NCBI GenBank assembly: GCA_949825045.1
Contig: OX463810.1
Span: 37,210,201-37,274,200, forward strand
Length of the DNA stretch: 64,000 nucleotides
Direction: 5' to 3'
Origin: Argyresthia goedartella
Lineage: Eukaryota > Arthropoda > Insecta > Lepidoptera > Argyresthiidae
In this document: positions 33,463 through 43,940 of the stretch, one piece after another
How positions within the stretch are numbered: position 1 is the first letter of the stretch
Layout: the number at the start of each line of letters is the position of its first letter
Program-made: the position numbers and the translations under genes
The notes under the pieces: model-generated
What the model saw: the letters and a program-made list of their open reading frames with translations, nothing else
What the model was told of the DNA's origin: nothing
The model's database searches: none

Positions 33463-33912
33463 ACGAGTGCCGTTACAAAATGCTCCCCATTCTCGATGCG
33501 TCCGTGAAAATTTCTATTTTGTAATCTAAGGTTCGCATAGGATTGGACGTTAGAAATATGTTTTTCTTCCACCAATCAAGATGTTTCAAAATTATACTCG
33601 GCAGCGATATTTTGCATTCATAGTTAGAGTACCTATTCAATTACAGATATTTTTGCCTCTCTAGCACCTTCGTGTACAACCAACCATATAACGCACGCAG
33701 AAACTAAAACTCCTATGAACTGGGCTGAATGGTACAGGTGGGTCAGAGCGAAAGCTTTTGTTGACGTTTTTTGACTGGCAGGTGTAGGGATAAATTCCGA
33801 GAATCCAAAATGAAGCCTACAAAGTAGCGTTTGCTGTGGTGCCTACTAGAGAACTTTTTTTAGAATTTATGACAAATCCGAGGCATGACAATAATTTCAG
33901 AGTTCCGTTGAC
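33463..33912. other. no recognisable feature
   Basis: Unique-looking DNA without long frames or repeats shared with the window. Confidence 0.5.
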
Positions 33913-34375
33913 AAAATTCAAATTCAAATTCAAAAAGAGTTTATTTCCATAAGAAACACATCGGTAAAATTTGGAGAATGTCAAATCTTAAACTAACACA
34001 TGTATAAGGTACAGGGAAATATAGAACTCAATTTGAATTCCGTCACCTCAATGTTTTAGATGCTGGAGGCAAAGAGGCGACTAGAAACCTCCAGCTTTAT
34101 ACGTTATTTTTTACAGAATTGGAGCAAACACCTTCCCAAGCTTTCTTGTCTTCTACATAATCTGATATTTTGTAGTAACCTTTTTTACATAAGTGATTTT
34201 TAACAACATTTTTAAATTTATTTACAGACAATTCTTGTAACTCAGTCGGTATTTTGTTTGTAAAGCGAATACATTGCCCTTTAAAAGATACATTAACCTT
34301 ATGGAGCCTAGTAGTAGGTATAGCTAGTTTATTCCTATTTCTAGTATTGACATTGTGCCTGTCGCTATTCTTATT
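33913..34375 (-). mobile_element. CR1-like LINE 3' end
   Basis: An (aaattc)n tail at 33914-33936 starts the 3' end. 34120-34370 encodes, leftward, NVNTRNRNKLAIPTTRLHKV, SFKGQCIRFTNKIP and KKGYYKISDYVEDKKAWE, the standard C-terminus also present at 8063-8250 and 50653-50886. Truncated upstream. Confidence 0.8.
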
Positions 34376-34479
34376 TATATAAGTATTATATGTTTGATAT
34401 ATATTTTATTTAGTGTATATCATTTGTTACATTATTATGTTTTAGTTGTAAACAATTAGATGTGTACAGTTTTATTGCG

Positions 34480-34652
34480 CACTAGGACTCTCCTGTTGCA
34501 CAATTTTTCCTGTCCTGCCTAGGTTTGCTGGTAGAAATCTCTTTTTAGAGATAAGCTCGCCTTTGCTCATAAAATGTTTTGTTACCTTACTATTAAGATT
34601 TCTGTGCAATAAAGAATATATATATATAAAGAATATATATATATATATAATG
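34480..34652 (+). repeat. LINE/SINE-type 3' UTR with AATAAA and a TA microsatellite
   Basis: Contains the words cctgcctaggtttgctgg and ctctttttagagataagctcgcc, then gtgcaataaagaat and a (ta)n run. This arrangement is a common insect LINE 3' UTR. No coding part remains. Confidence 0.5.
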
Positions 34653-34695
34653 CACATTAAAATTGGAACAATTACTAAAATTAAGAGTAATTTTC

Positions 34696-34965
34696 TTATT
34701 GCAACTTCGTATATGTTTTTAAGTCAATGTTATGTCTTGTTTTTATAGTACACCATTCTCTATAATTTCGAAGACTTCTTTTTCTGTGACAGCTCAATAA
34801 AATAAGTTCGGAAAACAGACTCAGAAAATGTGCCAGAAGCTTGATTTTCATTTTTCCAATCAGCCGTGATTTGTTGGGTAGCAAGTTTTGTACTATATCG
34901 GCCGCCCTCTCTTTCGTTAAATCAGGTGTTAACCCATCTTCTTCATATCTTGAATGCATTTTCAA
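34696..34965 (-). pseudogene. Crypton-like tyrosine-recombinase N-terminal remnant
   Basis: 89-residue frame: LTPDLTKERAADIVQNLLPNKSR, LLAHFLSLFSEL, then IKTRHNIDLKTYTKL. These blocks recall the N-terminal SAM-like domain of Crypton-derived recombinase proteins (NLLP.KSR...LAYF..LSE...IKHNIDI.KY.KL). The sequence between blocks is compressed, and no catalytic domain follows, so it is a fragment. Confidence 0.45.
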
Positions 34966-36165
34966 TCAGATTAATAAGAAACACTTAACTTTGTGTTCGT
35001 AAGTACTACTTACAGTATTCAAAATAGCGCCAATTTATTAATGACAGCGAAGAAGCAAAGCAGTTTATATCTAATGCTAAACTCCAGGGTCGCAATTGTC
35101 GACCAATCAAATCTCGAGCAGTTATTTGCACAAGGAGTTTGTATATATATATGTCTAGTATTCTTTGCACTAGGAATTTGTATCGAGTATTTTTTGCGCA
35201 AAGAGGTTGAATAGCATTGAGATGTAGGTCGAATATATTAGTGTGTCTAAATTCAAACACCAAATTAGTGAGTAAAAGCATAGAGTAATAATATGTAAAA
35301 GGGCTTTTCTTTTTATTCGCTGTTTTCAGGGATAAAAATTAGATTTTTTAGGGGGGAATGGTTTAATAGTACATTTCGGAATATAATTTTTCCGCATGAG
35401 AACCCAAAATCAAGCGGCGAAGGTGATATTTTAGCTAAGAAGTCGGAAAACGATATTTCTATTTCTATTATTGTGAAATTCGATTTTGGAAATTGATCGC
35501 CACTCTCCATTGTAAGGTAATATTTATAGTAAAACCAAGAAGTCAATTAAAATAATGTAGACAAATAAAAGCAATTCGACCAATTTCTAAAGTAATCACT
35601 GCGCTTGCGGTTACCTGAAAATTGTTGATTTATAATTTTACATCTAGGAATTTCAATGGCTTTTGATGAAATGGCCAATCAGAACATTGCATAAATAAGC
35701 AGGCGCAGTAAAAGACAGCTCGAGTCAAATAATTGTGTTGTGGTTGTACAATGTTTCCAAAGGGATTGAAACGCCTTGATGTCAGAATTACAGGATAAGA
35801 CTATTGGTTAACTTAACAGTTTGTCAAGGCAAGATTGTTAACTATTCTTTAACATTTACCTTGACTTTAGTATAGGTATAGCCAAAGAGGATTCTAACAC
35901 ATACCGTGTGTTTGAATAGCCACGATAGGTATAACAGTAGGTATGTTGAGGATAGCTAAGTAAAACATTTTATATATTACACTACACACAACTCTGATTA
36001 GGGACCCTGAATACCTTGTTGTCTGTTAAGCCAATTTGATGATCAATGCTTATCATATCAAAAGCAGTTTCAAAAGCAAAGACTAACGTAAACAAATATA
36101 TACAGGTTGTAACAGCGTGTTGTAATCATAATTTAAGCATTGGTCAACAATACCTTGGACACCTT
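34966..36165. other. no gene seen; one promoter-like spot
   Basis: No coding region recognised. Near 35671-35700, ggccaatca is followed 13 bases later by cataaataagcag, a CCAAT/TATA-like pair. Whether it drives anything cannot be told. Confidence 0.3.
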
Positions 36166-36411
36166 AATAATACCTTGGACACCGTTTACACACATCGACT
36201 TAGCCCCAAACTAGGATTCCCTGTATCTTGGGTACTAGACAACGATACACATACTTATATAGATAAACATTATACTTAGATAGATAAACAACCATGACTA
36301 GGGTACAAACATCCGTTCTCATCAAACAAATATTTGCCCCCACCGGGACTCGAACCCGGGACCCTTGGCTTCGTAGGCAGTGTCACTGCCGACTCGGCCA
36401 TTCGAGTCGTC
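36166..36411 (-). mobile_element. tRNA-derived SINE, copy 2
   Basis: Reverse-oriented copy of 567-812: body 36166-36337, tRNA-like head 36338-36411 with B box ggttcgagtcc and A box tggccgagtcgg on the minus strand. It differs from copy 1 by a few substitutions. A LINE endonuclease fragment starts next to its head. Confidence 0.8.
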
Positions 36412-36692
36412 GAATATGTGATGTCTTGCCCGAATTAAAAAAGTCAAAAAAGTGTAACAATATACCATTATTAAATAATATTTCGACAAAGAGTAAGCCC
36501 CACTTAAATATTACCCATCAAAACATGCAGGAGCTACCTGGCAAAGAACTTGTACTTGAATCATTTCTTAATGATTTTGACACCGATGTTGTTTGTATTA
36601 CAGAACACTGGTTAAAGGAAAATGCGATGTCTTTTTACATAAATAATTACAAAATTGTCAGTTGTTATTATATTGTAACAACTGACAAAGAC
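36412..36692 (+). mobile_element. LINE endonuclease fragment ending in an inverted repeat
   Basis: Open frame with THQNMQELPGKELVLESF and VVCITEHWLKENAM, the beginning of the same endonuclease type as at 10483-10881. It ends abruptly at a hairpin with 13-bp arms (36655-36667 and 36676-36688). Confidence 0.7.
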
Positions 36693-36699
36693 TACTAAT

Positions 36700-37041
36700 A
36701 GAGGTGGGCCTCTAAAAATAATATTAAGTAGCCGGCGAACATTGACATTTCCATACAACCTTAATACCAGATAACTTTTAAATTCGATAATATTTCAACG
36801 TTTATATGCTGTTATTCGTATTAATACAGTATTTACCTAGGTTCCAGTTCCAACATTTTTCTAAACATATTTATCTACTTAAAAATATATGCGATTAAAT
36901 GTCATAAATTTCAAAGACGTAAACGACGTATTTCCCGTCTGTATATTTTGTATAAAAACTACACCATTTTTGATGTAATTATCAAGTTGTATAATGTCTC
37001 AAATAAATTTAAAATATAATCAATTTTCATTCATAATTTTT
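36700..37041. other. no recognisable feature
   Basis: AT-rich, no frame or repeat recognised. Confidence 0.5.
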
Positions 37042-37468
37042 AGGGTTCCGTACCCGAAGGGTTCCAAACGGGACCCTTCGGGGATTACTAAGACTCCGCT
37101 GTCCGTCCGTCCGTCCGTCTGTCACCAGGCTGTATCTCAAGAACCTAGCTAGCTAGAGAGTTGATATTTTCACAGATTATGTGCCGCTATAACAACACAG
37201 TATGTTGCCGCTATAACAACAAATACTAAAAAACAGGATAAAAGAAATATTTAAGGGGGCTCCCATACAACAATTCTTTCAATACCACATACAAACTTAT
37301 GGATGCACCTGGTTACGTACATGGAGTGTGAAAGTAACCGCACCAATAACTTTGTAAATAATATTTTGCTGTGTGAAATCCAAACTATTCACTCCACACC
37401 ATCGCTTCCATTGAACGGTGGTACGGAACCCTTCGTGCGCGATTTAGATTCGCACTTGACCGGTTTTT
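37042..37468 (+). mobile_element. GTCC/GTCT-containing MITE, copy 2
   Basis: Same element as 29851-30260, with a longer gtccgtccgtccgtccgtctgtc tract and an additional short inverted word (cgggacccttcgggg) near its start. The two copies are very similar through the body. Confidence 0.8.
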
Positions 37469-37589
37469 GGTATTCACGGAACAACCAAATTTCACTTTAT
37501 TTTTGTACAGCTTTTTCTATCTGTCTCTGTCTCTGTCACAGTGGGACGGATTTCGAAATTGCAGACTCATGTGTTTTTGTTAAATATCA

Positions 37590-38190
37590 TTCTTTTATTT
37601 ATGGCAATTGATAGTCCCAGTTAAGGCAATTATGTGTTCTCAGAGCACTTTTTGATGTAAATGTTATAATTTTAGATAAAAAAAGGTAATAAAAATAATT
37701 TATGGAGCGATATCTAATTTGTTCTTTAAGTTCCAAGTCGTAAAAGTGCTCAAGCTGGTTTTTTGTATAACACCACATATATGTATAATCCACAGGAGAT
37801 TATGCAATATGTGCTCATTTGACGCATACTTGCTTACTTTCGCGAAATGTCCTTCACGTTTTCTAAACTCTTTGTTTCTCGCTTCTGAAGCTTCTTTAGA
37901 AAGTTTTTCGATGGGCGTTCACCCAAAATGTTCAATTATGTCTGATCCTTGTATAAGAATCTAATGGATGCTAGCAGGCATATTATACCACTGTACCAGT
38001 GCCTTATCTACAAATAAGGCTGCTGTTTCTCGGCAAAACTGAGATAATTAAGCAACATCTATATGTTCTCCATATGCTATTGTTTGCAATATAACATAAA
38101 GCAGTGTTGCCATCATGTGTGGTTCCCGCGTCCTGTTTAACTCTTTCGCGGACGATGACCGAATGTCAAGTATAACGTTTTGGACACATA
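37590..38190 (-). pseudogene. remnant of an unnamed repeat-associated insect protein
   Basis: Minus-strand coding blocks in order: EPHMMATLLYVILQTIAYGEHIDV, CRETAALFVDKALVQWYNMPASI, then, in other frames, LGERPSKNF, EQRV and HIA. I have a general memory of this succession (tyrosine/serine-rich, ARLFVDKY..MP..VHK, then EEAQEARN-like) in multi-copy arthropod proteins of unknown function. Frameshifted and incomplete. A transposase origin is plausible, not shown. Confidence 0.35.
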
Positions 38191-38799
38191 AAACAAACAC
38201 GTAAACCGAAGGAGCGAGTGAGAAGGAAGAGATAATTTTTCTATGTGTGCGAAAATGGTCTAATATGACACTATCCAACCTGTGGAAGTACCTACATGGA
38301 CACAAAGAGCAGGGCTACCTATAACTGCAATGGAAATGCGAATTCTATAGAGTTTCCGTCCAAAACAGAGGATCAAGGAACGAATTCTATGGAATCCGCG
38401 TCACTATGACTTCTTCATTGACGTATTCTTGGGAATTCGCTGACCGCTATAGTGTTAACGATATCAATCTGCAAATTGTATTCATTTCTGAATGATATTT
38501 GATTTTGCCTCTTACCAGTCATTTATATATCGTTATTTTCTTTTCCTGCAGTCCATTGTTTGAAGTCTAACCTGTAAGCTGAAATTTTTGTTATTAACAC
38601 TTCACATCGTAATCGTGACTTCTTTTATAATAATTATATGTGCAGTATTATTAATACATACCTATGTGTAGTAAACATTCTATACATCTGATCCAGTCAT
38701 GTAAAGATGAAAGTCCGTACTTATACGTTTCTTTACCTACTGGTCTACTTCTTTACCTATTGTTCATTTCTGAGGGCGTTGCTTTACATATATCGTAGG

Positions 38800-39057
38800 A
38801 AGCAGGCGAAGTGTCAGAATATGTGTTCTTTTTTTGGCATCTTCCATTGTCAAGAGTAATTCGTGATTTATAGATATGTCTTCCACTACTTTATAGATAT
38901 GTCTTCCACTACTTTATAGATATGTCTTCCACTACTTTTCTTCCTCTTTCTGCTGACTCTTTAGTTTCTTTCATAAATTTGAACACAATAGGTCGACAGT
39001 AAAATGTAGATGACGGTCGAACGTGTTCCCACATAATAACATCATCCAAAATCATCC
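38800..39057 (-). pseudogene. downstream part of a broken coding region split by piggyBac
   Basis: Minus-strand frame ILDDVIMWEHVRPSSTFYCRP...FKFMKETKESAERGRKVVEDISI. It ends at the TTAA where piggyBac inserted; the other side of the insertion is 46351. Not recognised as a known family. It may belong with the THAP-like remnant at 46351-47530. Confidence 0.35.
38868..38938. repeat. 23-bp tandem repeat, three units
   Basis: tttatagatatgtcttccac-type unit repeated with a 23-bp period (starts near 38868, 38891, 38914). Confidence 0.85.
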
Positions 39058-39753
39058 TTAACCCTTTATAGGACAGGTCATACAAAGTGGCTAATAAAAA
39101 GGCCACCTAAAATAAGGGTCATAATTCATAGACTTTTAATCGTAGTCTGAACCTTATTGATATTTACGCATCAAGATAAAGCACACCGTCCAGTAAACTA
39201 ACCATCAAACGCCGCTTACGCATGATAAATAAGTTTCGCGCCCATTTTTGACCTGGCTAGTATACAAGCCACCGTGCACTCAACGAATTACATTTGAAGT
39301 AACCACGTGCAAGTGCAGTTTATCTCTGTGTGTTTTTATATCAAATTATTATTTTTACCGGTAAAAGTAAGTAATAATAGTTTTTTTATTATATTTTGCT
39401 TCTATTTTACTCATAAATATAAAGATACAAATAAATAATAACTGTTTTTCGTGTAATCAAAATCTTGGTAGCGTGAAAAAAAAACTAACCTAAAAATTAC
39501 ATACACCACTTTGACACGACTTTATTGTTATAAATATTTTCATAATCCGCTTGATACATACATGATTACAAAGGTTATTTTGTTGTATTTTGAATAGTTT
39601 AACCTAATTTATGGTGTAACGTTTGGTTTGGTTATTATTACATAGATAGTGAAAAATAGTGTATGTTTTATTTACGTATTTTGACCTAAAGTAAGTGGCG
39701 TATATAAAATGAAGCTCGTTACGTTATATATTTTGTTTATTGTTTTTTTTAGA

Positions 39754-40930
39754 ATGTATCGTGGAAATCTGGACTTAGAGGCGCTAACTGAGGATGATTG
39801 GCAGGAATTGTTTGCCATAAATGACGACCAAGCGATGAATTCAGACGCTGGTGGTGATTCAGACGCTGATGATGTTCATAACGTGACGGTTACTACTGAA
39901 GGGAGTGGACCGAGTACTCGAAGTGTATCTTCATATCAAGATATTCAGACACATGAAGAGTTACCTACATATCATGAACCGACGCCTCAAGATGTGCCAC
40001 CCATAGCAAATTTAGATTCAGCTGAGGACAACCAACGATTACTCACTAAATGGAGCAACAAACGATATATGAAGGAAAAAGTTTGACCGGTGGTAAAGAA
40101 GTAAGTCTTGGGGAGTCTGTTGTGATGAAGTTGGCCGTTATGTTTGAAGGTTTTGGCTACTGCTTATTTTTGACCGCTTTTTTACTGCATTACCTTTATT
40201 GGTGAAACTCTTGAAGAAAAAAATATTTGCTGTTGGTACTATTGTGCCATCACGAAAACATTTCCCAACTGACATGCTACCGCTGGATAAAACCATGGCC
40301 ATGAGTGAGAGTGCATGCGCTATGACAAAATCTAATATATCTGTCACCAAATGGAGAGATCGCGGTAAAAAGGCTGTATGCGTCGCATCTAACATGCATA
40401 ATCCTAATATGAAAGGTCATGTACGTCGCACTAATTCCCATGGTGAAAAAGAGCGCGTTTCTTGCCCTAAGCCTATAATTGATTATAACAAATACATGGG
40501 GGGGGTTGACAAATTTGACCAGCACATGTCGTCATATAGTATTTCCTGGAAATCACGCCGATGGTGGATGAAGATTTGGTTTTACCTCATAGACGCTGCG
40601 ATAGTAAATGCATACATTATATACAAGGATACATGGGCAAAAGCTCACCCTGTAGGTAATAAGCCAATCACTCATTTGCAATTTAGAAGCAAACTAGCTG
40701 ATGAATTGATCGGAAAAGTTGAACAATCATTGCCTATTTTTCAATCCCAAGAAGGAGGTGATCATAAATTGATAAGATCTGTAAAGAAAAATCCGCGCAG
40801 ATGTCGATATTGCAGTACAACAGCTAAGCCAAAGAGAAGTGTTTACGATTGCATTAGCTGCAATGTCGCTTTGTGTGTAGAATGTTTTGTGCCATTTAAT
40901 GAATCAGGAAAAGAGAAGAAATCAAAATAA
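39754..40930 (+). pseudogene. piggyBac transposase with internal deletion
   Basis: The N-terminal segment (39754-40085) is an acidic tail beginning MYRGNLDLEALTEDDWQELF. The ttttttttag directly before it, and gtaagt near 39693, suggest a 5' intron. The core then jumps to SLGESVVMKLAVMFEGFGYCLF, so the first two catalytic aspartates are lost. After a further frame break, the C-terminal part (40199-40927) is open: IFAVGTIVPSRKHFPTDMLP, YNKYMGGVDKFDQHMSSY (with the third catalytic aspartate), and a cysteine-rich end CRYCSTT...CISCNVALCVECF that binds DNA ends. Inactive. Confidence 0.85.
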
Positions 40931-41350
40931 TCAGTTTTAAAATTTACAGTACCTACCTAACTAAATGCCCGAATAGTTATTGTTTATTTTATGGAAGAAG
41001 TTCCTATTTATTTTTTTCATATAATTAGTTTTAATAATAAAAAGATCTCAATAAATCTGGATCTCAAAATGAAACAGGAGAAGAGTGATTTTGTTAACAT
41101 TACTAAAGAAATGTTTTTGTTTTTGTTTTTGCTCATAGTGTAAGAATAAATGTTGATTAAAATATATATTTTTTTTTTCATAAAAACACATTATCCTTAA
41201 CAGAAATAAAAATAAATGGGTGGTCAGTATACTAGCCAGTGATTGCAACCTGACAGACATATATTCCTAACAGTCACTGGTCAGTTTAATAGCCACAACA
41301 TTTTTTTAATTTTCTGTAAAACTAATATCAATCATGAGTGCTACCCATAG

Positions 41351-41852
41351 TGTTCAGGCTTCTCGGCACCCAATGACCTCGCAGGGGCCCATAGCTACGA
41401 GGTAGCGTAGCTATCAGGTGTCAAGAAGTGAGAACGTCGGCGATTCACCGAGCTAAATAAATAGATTCTATCTGACCTGGTCTGTGCTTCGTTCCCGTCA
41501 AACTCCTGTCTCTCTGCAAGGCCTGGGTGCACCCTAGGCTCTTCTTGGTAGACAGGTTCTTCAGCCAACCAGGTATGGCTGGCAGGCCAGCTTCGACCGC
41601 ACAATTTACGTAAATACGAACAGTATCTGGTTCGGAGAACCACAATACACTCAGCTATAAGACAATCCTGAGGGGAGCCCGAATACAACTCCAGATGGCT
41701 TACGATTTAATTTTAATGCCCAAAATCAATACACGTCACATTATGGGGGCTTTTCGTCAGTCAGTAGTCAAAAATCTGCTCTGTGGCAGCTCCGTCAAAT
41801 TCAAAATGGCCGTTCCGGAACCATAGATCGAGTATCGATTCTGAATCGAACA
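41351..41852 (-). repeat. 3' LTR of the young BEL/Pao element
   Basis: 502 bp. Next to it inside the element, 41853-41880 is purine-rich on the minus strand (ccgggcgggtgat), the expected polypurine tract. Confidence 0.95.
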
Positions 41853-41884
41853 ATCACCCGCCCGGACAGGCACCCACCTGTCCC

Positions 41885-42391
41885 TTAATCTACGGGCAGC
41901 CGAGACAACGTTGCTACCGCTCGTTTTAGTACCGAGCCTCCTACTAGAACCTCTGCAGACCGGGGGGTCCCGTCCCTGCCAGGGAACAAGTTAACAATGC
42001 ACCCCCTGCGCCAACGCAGTGGCGGTAGGTTAGCATCCTTAACCAGCACGAGGTCACCAACACTAGGGGGGCTGGTTTTGTCAGTCCACTTAAGGCGCTG
42101 TTGTAAGATATGCAGATACTCGAGCGACCAACGCTTCCAGAAATTCTGAGTAAACTGCTGCAACATCTGATACCTTGACAACCGATACAATTTCACTCCC
42201 TCGAAGGGGTGCTCGGGCAACGCGTTAAGTGGCTGTCCTATCAAGAAATGGCCTGGGGTCAGAGCCTCCAGGTCATTTGGATCCGAGCTGAGCGGACACA
42301 ACGGTCGCGAATTGAGATCGGCCTCGATCTTACAAAACAATGTCGCGAGCTCCTCAAAAGTCAGCGCGGTCTGACCTACTATACGCCCCAA
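41885..42391 (-). pseudogene. BEL/Pao integrase C-terminal region
   Basis: 168-residue open frame: LTFEELATLFCKIEADLNSRPL, LTPGHFLIGQPLNALPE, then a tryptophan-rich region and LVLVKDANLPPLRWRRGCI. These are the BEL-specific integrase tail motifs, corresponding to 19300-19760 of the other element. The core between this and 42464 is missing one stretch (the catalytic glutamate region) or lies out of frame. Confidence 0.85.
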
Positions 42392-42463
42392 GTGCGTCTT
42401 CGCTGACTTAACTACGGCCTCAAAAATCCCACCCCAGTGGGGGCAACTCGGTGGGCTGAAGGT

Positions 42464-43279
42464 TCACTGTATACCCCGACGGGAGAGGGCCGTTCCAATA
42501 TCCACTTTATTTACATTCAAAAGGTTGACTATCTCTCGTAAGCATCGTTCCGCACCGATGTAGTTAGTGCCGTTATCAGAGCGGATCAAAGTTGGAAGTC
42601 CCCTTCGAGAAACAAACCTATCCAAACAAGCAATGAAAGCCTCTGTCGAGAGATCAGCAACGAGGTCGAGTTCAGGAGCCCGACATCCCCTGGATGCACA
42701 ATCAGACGGGTTCAATTCTCCTGGTACATGTCTCCAAGTCAGTGGGACCTCAGACGACACAATCTGGGAGACACGGTTCGCAACAAAACCCTCTAAGTTA
42801 TGGACCGATGCCTTCAGCCAGCACAAAACAATCTGGCTGTCCGTCCACGCGTACACCGTATCCTCCAAAACCACTGACCCACGCAACACCGTTAGAGTGT
42901 GACTCAAAGGTTTGGTCAAAAGAGCAGCCCCGGACAGTTCCAGTTTTGGAATCGTCATCCTTGTCCGAATAGGCGCTACCTTTCTTTTTGCCAAAGCCAA
43001 TCGCACGTCGACCTCCCCGGTGGAGGTGACGGTTCTCAAATAAACCGCTGCCGCAAACCCTCGTTCAAAGGCATCAAAAAACCCGTGAAGGGTTGCCCTG
43101 TAATCCCCAGCAGGGACCAATTTCCTCGGCAGCGATACATTATTTATATTGAGGCCCAACCATTTCGCTAAATCGTTCGATACAATGCAGCCCTGAGCAC
43201 CAGAATCTAATAGGGCGCGAACGTATGTTGGGTTGCCCGCCAAATGCCAAACAAGCACAGAGGCGATCGGTAACACCAC
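42464..43279 (-). pseudogene. protease joined in frame to RNase H and integrase; RT deleted
   Basis: A continuous 271-residue frame that starts with a protease strand (ALLDSGAQGCIVS). After LPRKLVPAGDYRATL it runs directly into RNase H (LHGFFDAFERGFAAAVYLR, KRKVAPIRTRMTIPKLELSGAAL, YAWTDSQIVLCWLK, PGELNPSDCASRG). It then runs, after a second gap, into integrase (LVADLSTEAFIACLDRFVSRRG, IRSDNGTNYIGAE). Neither the RT with its YxDD box nor the integrase zinc domain is present. Both deletions kept the frame open. Confidence 0.85.
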
Positions 43280-43629
43280 CGTCTCCGGTTGGGGGGCAAC
43301 AAATTGTTGGGCCGCAAATTCCTAGCGAGGGCCCCCGGGGCCCCACTGTGCCTGTAACCGATCAGGTAGGCAGCTATACGCCAGAGGGTCCCATTGTACA
43401 AATGGCCCACGCGCCGGTTCCATTGCCACCCTACAACGCCCCCCGAAGGGTTGTGGGCGTGAATTCAACCGTGGCCGCTCCATGAGCGGGGGGGACATCA
43501 CATGCGACCGACGAGGACGAGGCGTCGAGCGGGGCGACAACTGAGGCGGCGTCCGAACCGCACCCGCATAGCTCGAAGTTGTCCCATGCCACCCGCCCGT
43601 TACGGCCTGCTCAACACACCCAATGTGCC

Positions 43630-43940
43630 GCTGAGTCGGATGCTGAGTCGCAACCGAGAACTCAGGGCCCCCCATGTGATGACCCTGAGTGCGGCCCTGC
43701 ACCCCTGGGTGGCCGCGTGCTTGTGGCCCCATTGCCCGCTGAGTCGGATGCTGAGTCGCAACCGAAAACTCAGGGCCCCCCATGTGATGACCCTGAGTGC
43801 GGCCCTGCACCCTTGGTACTACCCTGTGCACGTGGGGACGCTGGCCCCTGAGTTGCGCTCCAAGTCGCAAACAAATTCTCAGGGCCCCATGCCGTGTCAC
43901 CCTGGGTACGGCCCTGTGGTGGCTGTTGGCCGGACCGGTT
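43630..43940 (-). repeat. 108-bp tandem repeat in the gag end
   Basis: Three units with starts about 108-109 bp apart (43630, 43738, and a diverged one near 43846). The minus-strand product is a 36-residue Gln/Gly/Pro-rich unit (QGRTQGHHMGGPEFSVATQH). The most gag-proximal unit is in the gag frame; the others are shifted. Confidence 0.85.

Noticed and set aside
35671..35700. Host gene promoter
   Set aside because: A CCAAT/TATA-like pair is present, but no coding sequence follows (the next ATG frame is 14 codons).
36046..36279. 77-codon plus-strand frame
   Set aside because: Its second half is the SINE body read in the opposite direction.
41395..41688. 97-codon frame present twice (also 45797-46090)
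   Set aside because: Lies inside the BEL LTRs and is duplicated only because the LTR is.
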